Positions 50,001 through 62,437 of a DNA stretch of 64,000 nt are shown here, piece by piece. A program made the translations under genes and the position numbers. The notes beneath the pieces are model-generated. The model saw only the letters and a list, made by a program, of their open reading frames with translations, had not been told where the DNA came from and did no database searches. This stretch comes from Casuarina equisetifolia. Lineage: Eukaryota > Streptophyta > Magnoliopsida > Fagales > Casuarinaceae. Numbering within the stretch: the first letter of the stretch is position 1; the number at the start of each line of letters is the position of its first letter. The DNA is taken from assembly GCA_028551475.1 (NCBI GenBank), contig CM052357.1:4759931-4823930 (forward strand), in the 5' to 3' direction.

Positions 50001-53000
50001 CTTGGGTTTTGATTAGTTGGGTCACCCTTTTCCACACGTCCTTTGCGAGAAGTAGATCTTGTACTTATATCAATTGTATGGTAGTGACATGGAAATCTGA
50101 ATATAAATGTTTCATCGTATGGTACTGCATATTTGATACTTCTGCATGCATAAACATACACCTAAAACAATGTGATTTACACTTTGTCCCTTTAGTTATA
50201 TTTTCAAGTTTTCTTTATCTTTAATATGGGATTGCAGGTAGATTCTGATAAAAAATTAGGCAGGGTGGCTATAGGTCAACATTTTGAAACTTGAGTAGAG
50301 CAATGCTTGTTTTGAAAAGCTTAAATGTTATTGCAATTCTTGGATACCATGAGGAGGCCTTTAGGATTTTTATTAGAAGTCTTTATGGTTCAATATCTGA
50401 TATAGATTATTATGCTTCCTTTTTGCATTTATTTGCTTATCTCAGTTTTTGTGTATTTAAGTTTGTTCAATTTTTTTTTTTAATACAATTCAGGAATGGA
50501 AAGAGCGGAAAAAGTTCCAGAGGCACCTGATAGCAGCCAAAAAGAGACTATGTGAAATGGGGCAAAAACATGTATTTGATGGGCTAAGGTTTGGGGAGAA
50601 AGCCCAAAGGAGCTTGCTTGCTGATCAGATTGCTGGTGTGAATTCCAAGTTGCTTCAACAGGCATTGCAGAATATCAGTATACCCTCTAAGAGGTGAAGT
50701 CAATAGACATAAAGTTCATTTTCTTTCTAGAGGTTCGCTTAAGGAGTTGGAAAGGTTGTAATTTTTTTTTCTTTTGAATCTGATACTATTTAAGCTAAAA
50801 ACACCTCAGATATTATATGGGATTTTACTTACCTCGTTCTACACATTGTGACCCAGTTGTTTGTGTTTAATACAATTTTTTTTTTTTTTTTGTAAAATCA
50901 AAAAACACATTTACGTTAGTTCATTATTACTTATAGTGCTGAAACTGTTTACCTTTTTCTACTCCCCCGGAAGTGTTAACCTGTGACTTTCACCTGACTT
51001 CTTGAATCAGATGGAATGCAATTGAGTTGTTCAAAGCCACAGAAGCCAAGCCAACAAGTACTCTGAAAATATCAGAAGAATGTCTATTTTCAAGTGCAAG
51101 TAAGGAACAGCCACATGCAAATTCAACTTATCACGAAAAGGGAGTCCAGCTCATGTCTAAAGGGAAATTGGCCGTTGTTTTATTTTTGGAGGAAAGTGAG
51201 AATCTAGTAAATGGCGAACCTGATCTTATCACCTCTGAAAACTATGAGACTTCACCGTCCTCCCTTCTTCAGAAATTTCCTTTTGATGATCAGCTATTCA
51301 TGAAGGTGGTATTTATTTTTATTTTTTATTCCTATTATTTCAGCTACATATCGCCAAAAAGAAAAATTGCTTGTATTTGAATCTGTCTGTAATTTCTTCT
51401 CTCTCCTTATACTGTTTGCTACCGATTTATGATCACTTCATGTCTTGTCTATTGTGTTACTAATTGCATTGAGGGGTTTCTTTCATTTGTTTGTATATGA
51501 AGAATTTCTTTTCTTTTGGTACTCCATTATCAATTCTTGACCTTACAAGTTTCTTTCTTGAAGCGACTGATTTTATGAGGACTGTTTTCCACCATATCTG
51601 CTAAAGTCTAAACATGGTTATATTTCTGAGGTGGGAAACTGCTTAAGTAATTGGTAGTCCCCAATGAGCTAAGCACTTTTAGTTGGGTTGTTTAAAATTT
51701 TGTATAGTCTTGTTTGGAGAGTATTTGTTTTCATCATGATCTAATGAAGTATGTCCATTGCAGATAGAAGATCATGAAAATGTTCCACTAATTTTGGTTT
51801 CTTCAGCTCGTGGAATTCAATCCTTAAGGCAGCTTTTCTTAGATAATGATTACTTTGGCTTTGAATCCGAAAAGGCAAGTATCTACAGTCCCTCAGAGAT
51901 ACCTCCTCTTTATAGTTTGGGATGTGCTGTTCAACGAGTGAACTCATTTTTAGATATAGAGTGATCTTTATTTTTCTTTTATCTTAGGAAACTTGAATGT
52001 TTTAAATTGGGTACTAAGAGAGTAGTTCCAGTATTGCCTTTTTTGGACATGTTATTAAGTGTACCATTGAGAGTCAATTCCAGACTGTAATGGTATAACA
52101 GCTTTGCACTTTGCATGTGTGGTATAAATCTTTATCATGTGTGATATGTCCTCTAAACCCCTTTGATATGTGCAACCCTAGTAGTTGTTAATGTTGGTGT
52201 TTTATGGAAAAAAATGGATATGCCTTCCTACTTAGTTTGCATATCAGAATACAGTTTTTGTCATCTAAGAAGTTTCCAATTGATATTATTGCATCTGAAT
52301 TTCTTTATTACCTGTTTTCTTATGCTACTTACTTGGCTTTCAAACGTTCTAATCCTTTCATAGGTCTGGTTTATGGAAGAAGAGAAGCTACCAGTTGTTA
52401 GCACTTCAGAGGAAGAAGAGAGAAGGCATAAAATTTTTATGAAATCTCCATGGGAAATACTCCAATCACCTGTTGGTTCTGGTGGAGTTATAAGCTTGTT
52501 TTCATCGCACAACATTCTAGATAATCTTAGCGAAATTGGTGTGGACTACATTGAGGTTAGATACTCGTTGCATTCTACACAATTTAAAATTTGCATTTTC
52601 AATGTGCTTGAGACTTAGGACCAAATTTCACCCTCATTATTGCATTATCATGTTTGGATTCAAACCCCACCCCACCTCTGCTTGGAAGAAAGGTAAAAAG
52701 GAAAAGTTAAACAAAAAGAAAAAAGAAAAAGAGAAAACTTTTCTATATTAGATATAGAATGAGGCATAATTTATAGTTTGCTTCTTGTGGAGCATCCTTA
52801 GAGATTTTTTTTTCCTTATCTTTTTTTCCCTTTTTTAAAACACGAAAATAATTAAACTTATAGAAAAAGTTTGCTGAGGCCTCCAACTTTGCTTTTGTTC
52901 TACAGAACAGTCTAGGGGGGTTTATATCGCCAGTCACATGTGCTGTGTATCAATTCTCTCTTCAGATGCCAATAAACATTCACAAGTGAATGCATGTTAA

Positions 53001-53956
53001 CTATGAATAGTATCTGAAGAGAAGGATACACGGAGACACCTAAATGATTGTATCTAACCCTGTTAACGAGTGTGTCTAGCGGTTCCACTCGAGCTAAGCT
53101 ATGCTAATTTTCTAACTTCTACTTTGGGTTACATTCTATCCAACTGCTGCTTATTCAATAGAACAACTTGTTCTGATTTACCATTCTAAAATTTGAGTGA
53201 TCTTTCTGCTTGATATATACATGGAGGAACACAATCTCCTTCTTGTATAGAATATGCACCATTTGTATTTCTCTCCCCTGTCCTTACATAGAACAAAAAG
53301 ATTTATTCGCGTGTTCACGGAACTCTATAGAATTGTTTGAAACTTCGATGCATGTTATTACTTGTTAAATTAGAGGAAATGACTTGTTTGCCTTGTCGAA
53401 GTTTATATATTTTCATTGTTTTTGTTGCCGATTCTGGAATGTATGATGTCCTGTTCTGGGTTGTTTTGGGAACTAAAATCTGAAATTAGTAGCATAGATG
53501 CATATCTGTATTGGACTTGGCACTGTCATCCTTCACTCTTTCACTTGGATGAATAACACTGGGCTGCATTTTCAATCTTCCTTTACCATCTCTTGTACAT
53601 TCTGGCAGGTATGCAGCACCAATCAAACATACTTTGGCATGAACTCGCATCTTCTCGGGTTCGTTAATTCACGCGAAGCTGATCTTGGGATCCAAATACC
53701 AAAAGATGCAGAAGATTTTGAGGGAAGTTTCAATATGATATTCTCAATGAACCTAATGAGGAAGCTAACGCGACGGATCGAAAAGCTCCAGTTCTTTGCA
53801 ACCCCAAAGCCAAATTCTTATGTTGAGATGGTTGACAAAGAGTGGATTGATGTTATCCCCTCATCCCCCAACTCGTATGAGCTTTGTTCTTCAATTTACA
53901 GTTCCCTGAATGCCTGTTCTTTTGACAAGGTTTGTGTAATGCAGATCACTGAGTAG
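47030..53956 (+). CDS. Plastid RimM fused to a UAP-like nucleotidyltransferase domain
   Basis: Ten coding exons: 47030-47225, 47876-48012, 48111-48245, 48843-48953, 49277-49561, 50494-50693, 51011-51305, 51764-51874, 52364-52555 and 53609-53956 (TAG), 669 aa. The first 55 residues are Ser/Ala/Arg-rich with almost no acidic residues, like a chloroplast transit peptide. The RimM N-domain (about 75-165, EIGYISNFHGLQGEVRVKAS) and PRC-barrel (about 180-270, GEFYTRDLVGMKVFLKETGE) follow; RimM assists 30S subunit maturation. The C-terminal 350 residues resemble the UDP-GlcNAc pyrophosphorylase family (PLILVSSARGIQSL, NDYFGFESEKVWFMEEEKLP, VGSGGVISLFSSHNILDNLS, GVDYIEV). The expected GGxGTRLG nucleotide loop is absent: the aligned place reads GKLAVVLFLEESENL. 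Two introns have GC donors. Same architecture as the Arabidopsis RimM-family protein beside SSP4, as I recall it. Confidence 0.9.
48954..49276 (+). other. Putative GC-AG intron in the RimM fusion
   Basis: The exon must end CTTAAG|gcgtgt to join in frame with the next exon (tttcag|GAAACAGG), giving VFLKETGEFVG, a normal RimM PRC-barrel sequence. No GT donor nearby keeps the frame. Confidence 0.75.
51875..52363 (+). other. GC-AG intron in the RimM fusion
   Basis: GAAAAG|gcaagt is a perfect match to the GC-donor consensus. The acceptor is ttcatag|GTCTGG, yielding FGFESEKVWFMEEEKLP in frame. Retention would add about 29 foreign codons and a stop at 51962. Confidence 0.85.
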
Positions 53957-55392
53957 GAACGGTTGCAAACTTTTGACTCCCATCAATATAACAAATACAA
54001 GCTCGTGTATGATTGCCATGTTTCTTCTTGTTTGTGTTCTGCTACATACAGAAAAATGAGAATAGAAGTTCCAGACCGACGTTATAAGTTGTTGGTCGCT
54101 TTGACTACTCTCGCTTGAGTTACGAAAGGGTGTTGTAGAGGCGACATTTTCGCTATAAAAATAAATGAATTGTTAAAAAGTGGAACAATTTTGATAGATT
54201 TTAAGGGAGATAAACTTTGAATAATACTTCCAAATAGGCCTAATAATTATTCTCACAATAAAGAGGAAAACTGTAAAAATATTTCCAAAAAAAAAAAAAA
54301 AACTTAGAAGGGCAAACAAAAATCCACAAAAGCACAATGCTCTTCAAATCGACCTTAAGTTCGTTGAAAAATAATGTTATTTCTTTATTTGTTAATTATC
54401 AGACCATAATTTGCATGAACAATAGGTACAATCATAATATTAAAAAGAAAGGCGTGGAGACTGTTATAGTAATAAATAAAAAAGTAAGTTCAACACTGTT
54501 AGTAATAAGATTTTTTTAATTATATATGATAAATATACACTTGACATAAACCTAAAACAAAGAATTAATTTATTGATTTTTATTTTAATACTTTTAATGT
54601 TGTCCTATATATGTGAAGCTCTATGTCTAATATGAGGTTCTTCCAAACAAAAACTTGCACGAATGGTTTTGAATCTATAATGTATTATATTTGTGAACTC
54701 TAAGCTATTAAGGTTTGGTGGGTACGTTAGTTGCCAACAAGCCTATGAGCGTTATTATTAAACATTTTTTAACAACTAAGTTATGTGATCTAATTAATAA
54801 TTTTTGATCTAGTACTAATACTTAAAAGTCATAACAATTGGTATTAGAGCAAGTCGTAAGTTTAATAGTTGTTGTGAACAAGTTGTTGGACTTAGCAAGT
54901 GTGTCAAGGATGAATTTCTGTAAAGTTTTTTAATAAGATTACTAATTGTTTTTAGAAAGTTATTAAGAAATAAAAAATTCACATTGATTATTAATTATAA
55001 CTTTCAATTGAATAATAATATTTGAGAATTCTAACATAAAATTTAAAAACTATTTTAGCTCCTCCTCAAATATGAACTTTCATCTTAAATCAAATACATC
55101 AAAATAATCATCATTATCCTTTTACACATTCTATTATTTAAAAAAAAAATATTATTGGTTTTGGATTTTATCTTTAACCGCGAACAAAAGAAGGCCGACG
55201 TTAGAGCAATCAAAGCTCCTTCTAAAACCCACTCACCAAACAGAACCCAAGCCGCCAAAACGCAAGCGCCCTAAACCCCTATGCACGAACGGGGCTCCTG
55301 GAATCAAAACCTTGGTCTCAAAAGTTCTTACGTTTTACTTGCTCTGCATCAAAACTGAGCTTTCACTCGCTGAATTTGAGTAGCCTGGCAAA
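53957..55392. other. Spacer between the RimM fusion and UTP7
   Basis: RimM-fusion 3' UTR, with AATAAA at about 54162, then AT-rich spacer. At 54838 the word TTGGTATTAGAGCAAGT closely resembles the primer-binding site of LTR retroelements, so a decayed element is possible around 54.7-54.95 kb; no LTRs could be delimited. Confidence 0.4.
55265..55392 (+). promoter_or_regulatory. UTP7 leader/promoter with telo-box-like motif
   Basis: CCCTAAACCCC at 55269-55279, a telomere-repeat-like (telo-box) motif, lies 114 bases upstream of the ATG, as expected for ribosome-biogenesis promoters. The leader itself is CT/A-rich. Confidence 0.5.
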
Positions 55393-58300
55393 ATGGGTGC
55401 GCCTCCAATTGACGAGGTACGTTTTGCATTTGGGTTTCTAGGGTTTTAGTTTTTAGTTTCAGCAGTGTTGGTGTAGGTTTTTCACGGTTTTTTGACGGTG
55501 CTTATTCAATGGTTGCAGGAGATTTCTGAGGAGTTGGATTTGAGAATACAGAAGTACCTTAGAGGCGGTGCTGCGAATTTGGAGGTTGGCTTTGAAGAGA
55601 TTAGATTTTCTTAGACATTTTTCCTTTCTTCCATGTTTTAGCTTGTTTATTGCGTTTATGAATGCGAATATACATGTTTGCAGGTTTTACAAGATAAAAA
55701 GCTCAAAGGTCAGCTTGCACATAGGGAAAACTTGTATGGGAAATCTGCCAAAACCGCTGCCCAGTATGAAAAGGTGAATCCTAGCTGTTTCTTTTTTGAA
55801 CTTCGAACAGTTAGTTTGAAGTTGATCTTAACAAGGCATACTAAGAAGTTCAGACGAGATTTGGTTCATATATAACTCTTCTTTTTTGGGTCTAAATTGA
55901 TATCCGCTAAGGCGTTCTGGACTTCGCATTTTTCAAACATGATACTGTCTGTGTCGATGAATGAAAAATGTTGTGTTTGCAATGAATCAGTGGCTCATGC
56001 CAAGCGAGGGAGGGTATTTGGAGGCTGATGGTCCGGTGGAGAAGACATGGAGAATGAAGCAGGAAGATATTGGACGCGCAGTTGATATACTGAGTGCGAG
56101 GAATCAACATGATATTATTTTACCAGGTTTACCTCTATTTTCTGATTTGGTGCTGGTGATTATTATGGCGAACATTTTTAAAAAGATGTTATGTTATGTT
56201 ATGTTATGTTATTGCATTTAGGACAACGATGGTGTGTATAGTAAACACTCAAACTTAATGTCTTTTATTTACTTACCATGTCGTGAAAAACCTCAAACAC
56301 AGTATCTCTTTATGTAGGTCTGTTATCATCAGTGAGTGATTACCTGATAAAGATTTATGTTATTGATGGGGGCTCTACAAGATTATTATCATCTGGGTCA
56401 TAAGGTCCTTGTATTCTTGCATGTACATCTACATTATTATTTCACTTTGGTTTATATTAATCGTTGTGCTTCCTTGTTCAGTATCAGCACAATAAATATT
56501 AAAAACATGCTTCGCAAAGAAAAAAATACTGGACACTAAAAGTTCCAATCTGAATCTTAATAATTTTAAGTGCTAGATTATGCTTCCAGATTGAGAAAAT
56601 GTTTACCCAGTGAACGTTGCCGTATGATTGGTTCCTTTTAGCACCTTGTATTCGTAGTTTCACCATAACTTGTGTGTGTGAGCACGCAAATAACCTTGTA
56701 ACTCTTTTTGTAGGTGGTAATTTACGACCCATGTAGTTCTCTCTAATTGCTTACACATTATTTTGATATATGAATGCAGAACTTGGTCCATACACAATGG
56801 ATTTTACCTCAAGTGGCCAACATATGGCTGTTGCTGGGCGCAAGGGCCACCTGGCCATTGTTGACATGAAGAATTTGGAAGTACGGAAAGAGTTTCAGGT
56901 AGGCCCTCGTACTCACTGTTGAGATGACCTTTGGGTGGGCCAGATAGATGAAACCCTTGGATTAGTGACACATAAATGTATCTGTCGGAAATTTATTTAT
57001 TTTTAATTTTAGATCCTACAGAATATGCTCTTATCCTATAGACATAAAGGCCCTTGTATTTCTGTTGAAATGGATTTTTGAATTGGATGTTTCTTGGCAA
57101 TACTCTTGATTGTGATAATATAATGAATAGATGAACGGAAACCTTGACATGAAAGTATTCTAAACAATCTTGCATGAAGCTTGGAACCCAATCTTGCTCT
57201 TTTGAATTTGGCCCGAGTCCATAGGCTTATTGTCTCAGATTCCAATCAAATGTCGTGGAATTTGGTTTAGCCAATGTTTTAATTGTGTCTATTGCTCATT
57301 AAAGAGTAGGACCTAGAGCTTTTAGGTTCAGATTTGCTGTGAGCAGCTGGAAATATATTTTTTTTTTTTGAGTTTGGTAATAACAAATTAAGCCATAGGT
57401 AAACTAAGAACCCTCAATTCAATTTTATTATTTGATTAATCCAACTAGTAAAAACTTTGCACATATGCCGTGTGTAGTGAATTGTAGCCTTCTTACTTCA
57501 GTTCTCCCAAAAGCGAGATGCTTATATTTGGAGCGATGCTTATTGCCCTTGCATTTTCACGTTTTAGGATTAGAACTCTTTAGTGGTTTTTATGATACCA
57601 TATGGTTGTCAACACCTTGGAAGAGTAACTTTTCCAATTGGACTCATTGAAAGACAACAGTGTTATTGCATATGAAGCTTGATCCTTCCCCTGCACCGCA
57701 GAAGAGTTGGGTGGGAGTTGATCTTCTGCCCCCCACAAAGGGTGAGTGATGAACTATGATCTGAAGGTCATTTGGGGAAACATTTTTTTTGGTTTTTGAT
57801 TAAAAGAGATATGGCAATTTAGGTGCGTGCTTCTTTTGGACAGGAATGTTTTAGTGATAATCTCTTTGGCTTCTTTGCAATTTAGGTTTCATTGTTTGAC
57901 TTAGTTCTTAATTGTTTGTGAAGTTGAATATTCTCTCCGTTGGTACTTGTCAAAAAACTAGCATGTGTGTTGTAAGAGAAATTTGAACTTGCATTTTCAG
58001 CACAAGCTTATGACTGATGGTTTCTAGGTAGACCAACCATATCACTGGGTTTCTCTTCGTGTACCGCATCATGGCTGCATAGGTAGTGCAATATATGATG
58101 CATGGAGTCTTCAGCTGATGATATAAGAGGAAAATTACAGAATGTTTTGTTCCTAGCCTGGGATGTTTCTGTTTCTTTGTCCTTTTAGTGGGATATTTGT
58201 TGAGCCAGCTTAGTCATATTGAAGGTTAAGTTGTGCCAGCTTAGCCATACTGAAGGCTAAAAGTGATTGCACGAAAACAAAATCTCAATAGATAACTCAT

Positions 58301-60588
58301 TTGCACGTTTTAGGGTGCTTGTTTTGTATTTTAACTTGTACGTCTAACTGTAGGATTATGCTGAATTTCTGATTGATGACTTTCAGGTTAGAGAAACAGT
58401 GCGTGATGTGGTATTCTTGCACCATCAGATGTTCTTTGCTGCCGCTCAGAAAAAGTAAGGCCGTTTTTGGGAATAGAATTGTTTGTTCTATGAAAATTAC
58501 CTTGCTCTATCAAAAGCTATGTCTAAATAATATAGCTAACTACTCTTGTTCATCACAGATACACATACATTTATCGTCCAGAGGGCGTAGAAGTTCATTG
58601 CCTAAGGGTGAGAATACTGCCTGTGCAGAAATTGTTGTGTCCCTTTTTGAGCTATAGTAGCGTTCCTTAATTCTGCAGATATATTGGAAGTGTTTTTTCA
58701 GAATGAGTTAATGAGTTTGTTCTGATACATATATCTATGCTCTTTTATTGTTTTAGTATGGTTCTTTATGCCCATACTTATGTGTATGCAGATAATGAAT
58801 TCATGTATCAACAATTGCTTAACTGTTGTTTATGGAGTGTGTGTTGATTTAAAGTTTTTTGCCTGGATTTGTACTGATTTGGAAAAAAAACCTAAGGGGA
58901 TGGAAAGCATGTTGATCTAAAACTCTTCATATTGTAAAACATATGACAGTAGCTGTTCTCTGTAATTGCTCCATCCCCTAAGGTTTCCCTTTGTTTTCTC
59001 ATAAATAGATTAATTTTTTTTGGGATAATAAATTTGTTATTCCCTTCAGTAGATCCTATGGGTGGCATTGCATACTTGACTATCTTATGTGCATTAGGCA
59101 GGCTACATATGTTAAGATATCAAATACTTATCAATTAGCATAGTAGAATACCAAATCAGAAAAAAAAAAAAACTGTGTTGGTCAGGAATATAAATACAGG
59201 CACATTACACTCTTGTTAGTGAATGTCCCTTCTTGTGTGGACCCATTTATTTGGGAGTCTAGATCAAATGATAGGTAGGCTTAACATGCTATACCACCAA
59301 ACATGTTTGTCAATGAGGGGGAATTGAAGGTCCATAATCCAGATTTTGTGCATATTATGCTTCAGGATTTTCGGTTCCCTGGCTTAATTGTTGAACTAAG
59401 AATCCCTGTTGATCACATACGCGTGCAGCTAAATTTCAGTTGTCATACTCCAGATTGGATGTTGAAAAGGAGTTTATGATGCTAGTTTATTACCATCGTT
59501 TGATTGTTACATTCTTAATTGAAATCCATTATAACTATTGTGCTTCAATTTTTCAGGAGCATGGTGCAGTGTTACGGCTTCAGTATCTGAAAAACCACTT
59601 CCTCTTGGCATCCATAAACAAATATGGGCAGCTTCACTATGAAGATATATCAATGGGTGCTATGGTTAATAACTTCCGGACCGGTTTAGGCCGTACTGAT
59701 GTAATGCGAGTGAATCCCTACAATGGAGTTGTTGCCTTGGGTCATTCAGGTGGAACGGTCACCATGTGGAAGCCTACCAGCTCCGCTCCCCTTGTGAAGA
59801 TGCTGTGCCATCGTGGACCTGTTTCAGCCCTGGCATTCCATCCTAATGGCCATCTCATGGGCACTGCTGGGAGAGACAAGAAAATTAAGCTCTGGGACTT
59901 GAGGAAATTCGAGATTCTCCAGACTCTACCAGGTCATGCAAAGTCGTTGGATTTCAGTCAGAAAGGTTTGCTTGCAACCGGAACTAGTTCCTTTGTACAG
60001 ATTCTATCTGATTCATCAGGAGCACAGAATTATAGCAGATATATGGAACATTCTATGGTGAAGGGCTATCAAGTGAATAACTTATCGTTTCGACCATATG
60101 AAGACGTTCTCGGCATAGGACACTCAATGGGATGGTCAAGTATTCTTATTCCAGGATCAGGGGAACCCAACTTTGATTCTTGGGTGGCTAATCCATTTGA
60201 GACAAGCAAACAGCGGGGAGAGAAGGAAGTGCGCCTTCTTCTTGACAAGCTTCCACCGGAGACAATCATGCTGGACCCATCAAAGATTGGTACAGTGAAG
60301 CCGGCGAAAAAGAGGGAGAAGCCAACAAAGCGGGAAAGAGAGGCCGAGATGGAAGCCACCATAGAAGATGTCAAGGGTAGCATTACCCTGAAGAACAAAA
60401 CAAAGGGAAGGAATAAACCAAGTAAGAGGGCCAAAAAGAAACAGGACGTTGTTGCTAAAGCTAAAAGGGAGTTCTTGGAGCAACACTCGCAGGATGATCA
60501 ATTGTCTAGAAAGAAGCTAAGAATTAGTGAGGAAGTTGAACTTCCTAAATCTCTGCAGCGGTTTGCTCATAAGAAAGCAGCAACTTGA
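55393..60588 (+). CDS. UTP7: WDR46/UTP7 small-subunit processome WD40 protein
   Basis: Eight coding exons: 55393-55416, 55519-55584, 55684-55773, 55991-56126, 56780-56898, 58387-58454, 58559-58607 and 59557-60588 (TGA), 527 aa in one frame. It begins MGAPPIDEEISEELDLRIQK. Conserved blocks are GGYLEADGPVEKTWRMKQED, ELGPYTMDFTSSGQHMAVAG, KYTYIYRPEGVEVHCL and EHGAVLRLQYLKNHFLLASI. WD-type repeats include GHSGGTVTMWKP and GTAGRDKKIKLWDLRK. The BING4CT region is YEDVLGIGHSMGWSSILIPG through NPFETSKQRGEKEVRLLLDK. The last 90 residues are Lys/Arg-rich. Yeast Utp7 and animal WDR46 act in the nucleolar U3 processome for 18S rRNA. The reading frame of the last exon is open for 117 bases upstream, so its true start was set by the ttttcag acceptor. 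Confidence 0.93.
56184..56211. repeat. (ATGTT)n microsatellite in a UTP7 intron
   Basis: Five consecutive ATGTT units in the intron after exon 4. Confidence 0.85.
58204..58265. repeat. 31-bp tandem duplication in a UTP7 intron
   Basis: Two adjacent copies of GCCAGCTTAGTCATATTGAA..., the second reading GCCAGCTTAGCCATACTGAA..., with a few substitutions between them. Confidence 0.8.
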
Positions 60589-62100
60589 TTTTGCAAATCT
60601 AGCCACTCATTTTTGGCCTTCTTATTTTGTATTTTTTGCTGATGTATCCACTGTAGTTTAACTTGTGTCATCTAATATTGGCGTAGCATATTTATAAAAT
60701 TTTGTTTTGTTTTGTTTTTGTTGTATCATTAGTTTTCATTCATAAGATGATTTGCTTTTTCGTAAATGGAAAGAAATGGAGGTTGCATGTGTTTATTATT
60801 TTAGAATAGGACAAGCTAATGATAACGAATATATTAAACATTATATGTAACAATGGAATAATAGTCAATAGGCCAAAAATCCAGTGAATGAATGACGGTC
60901 ATTCAGCACTAATGTCTTTGGTTTGACACATAATACCTCGAAATTGTCTTTTATCTTAAAAAAAAAGAAGTTATAAGACACCATAGGATGCACCCTTGAT
61001 TCTCTAGTTGTTTTTGTCATCAATATTTTTATCTTAATTAACTTACATATGTTGAAGTCCTATTGGATAATATTGTTGCCACATCGTAATTATTGTCCTA
61101 TTCTTTTAATATTGTTATTGCAACGTTGCCTTCTATTATGAACATCGTCTTTATACTAATTTCAGTCCATAATGTATCAATGGGCCTCCTAACCTTGGAT
61201 TATACATGCAAACAAACATAGAGAAGAGGTTTAAAGCTTATTATTGAGCTTTATTATCGATATTATTAATGTACTCAAATTGCTATTATCAATATTATTC
61301 TCTAGGAATGGTCAACAAAACCTTATACTTGCCTTAAAGTTCATTGTTTTGGTTGATGTTAGTATATTAGATCCTATCATAGAATATAATATTTTGACTA
61401 ATATATAAAATTTAATATTTTTTTCTCTTTTTTCTTCCCTTCTGCTATACTTGTTTTTGTTAAATTTTTTCTTCAAACCCTTTAAAGTCTACTGAGAGTA
61501 AATAATTTATCATTTAATAGCTATTTTGAATGTTACACCACTATTTGTATAATTCTTAAGTCTTTATATTTATAGTTAACTTATAGCTCTAAACTTGGGA
61601 GTTCAAACTAATTTTGAGATCGTCTAGACTTTTTTTTTTATAATAATAGTTATCAATTTTAATTTCAAATTCAAAGATCATAAACATCCATTAGAATTAT
61701 TTTTACCATGGTTAAGTAAAAAATTGAAGATTTTTTCTTGCTTTGCATATATTTGGGGGTTCAACTCTTCAAACTACATTTCCTTGTTGAACTTTATCTA
61801 ACCAGTATAGACATTTTTTGTTTTCCTATCAAATATTTGGGTATACTTGAAGCTGGCTAAAAGATTTGAATATTTTAGCTAAAAATATAACAACAATATA
61901 ATAGTTAGAAGATGGTTAAAATACAGGCTCTTGAAAAATAAAAAGAATATGACCGATAACTGAAGTAGATTTAATTTTTCATTTTTTATATGCTATTAAT
62001 TTATTATTTATTAATATTATACTCACTATTTTTATGATAATGGATTAATTTCAGTTCATCCAAAGAATTTTAACTTAAATTTCTTTACCCAAACAGAACA
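60589..62100. other. Spacer between UTP7 and RPL32
   Basis: UTP7 3' UTR followed by AT-rich sequence. No gene, RNA or clear mobile element recognised. Confidence 0.5.
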
Positions 62101-62270
62101 TAAGTTGGGTTTATTTTAGGCCCAATCTCACAACGGATTGGATGGGTCCAATGTGGCGCAGGCTATCCTGGTTCCCAAACAGACCCATAGCCTCGCGCGC
62201 GGTACGCAAAAACCCTAATTTGCTAGCCCCTTTGCTTATAAAACCTCGTCCACAGCTCCACTTTCTTTAA
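62101..62270 (+). promoter_or_regulatory. RPL32 promoter: site II, telo-box, TATA
   Basis: GGCCCA at 62119-62124 (reverse of site II TGGGCC), a telo-box AAACCCTAA at 62210-62218, and a TATA-like TTATAAAA at 62236-62243. A pyrimidine-rich stretch (ctccactttcttt) around 62255-62268 follows and is a likely TOP-like start region. This combination is typical of plant ribosomal-protein genes, and here all elements lie in the usual order. Confidence 0.7.
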
Positions 62271-62437
62271 GCACGGCGGCGAAGCAAACCCTACTTCAAC
62301 GTGAGCCTCTCTCTCTTACTCTCTCCAGGATCTGAGTTCGTGTTCAGGGTTTAGGTCTGTCGATTTGATCGGTTAATAGCTGACAAAGTTTTGTTCTTTC
62401 TGTGTTTTTTTTTTTTTTTCTCAGAAGGTAAGCGAAA
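62271..62437 (+). other. RPL32 5' UTR with intron
   Basis: The leader appears split: exon ending CTACTTCAAC|gtgagc at 62300, T-rich intron to tttctcag at 62424, then AAGGTAAGCGAAA before the ATG. Leader introns next to the start codon are common in plant ribosomal-protein genes. Confidence 0.6.

Noticed and set aside
51764..51964. Apparent early stop in the RimM fusion after FGFESEK
   Set aside because: A GC-AG intron with perfect GC-donor context restores the conserved frame, so the gene is not broken.
59440..59556. 5' extension of the last UTP7 exon ORF
   Set aside because: A ttttcag acceptor at 59556 and the in-frame join to exon 7 show these bases are intron.
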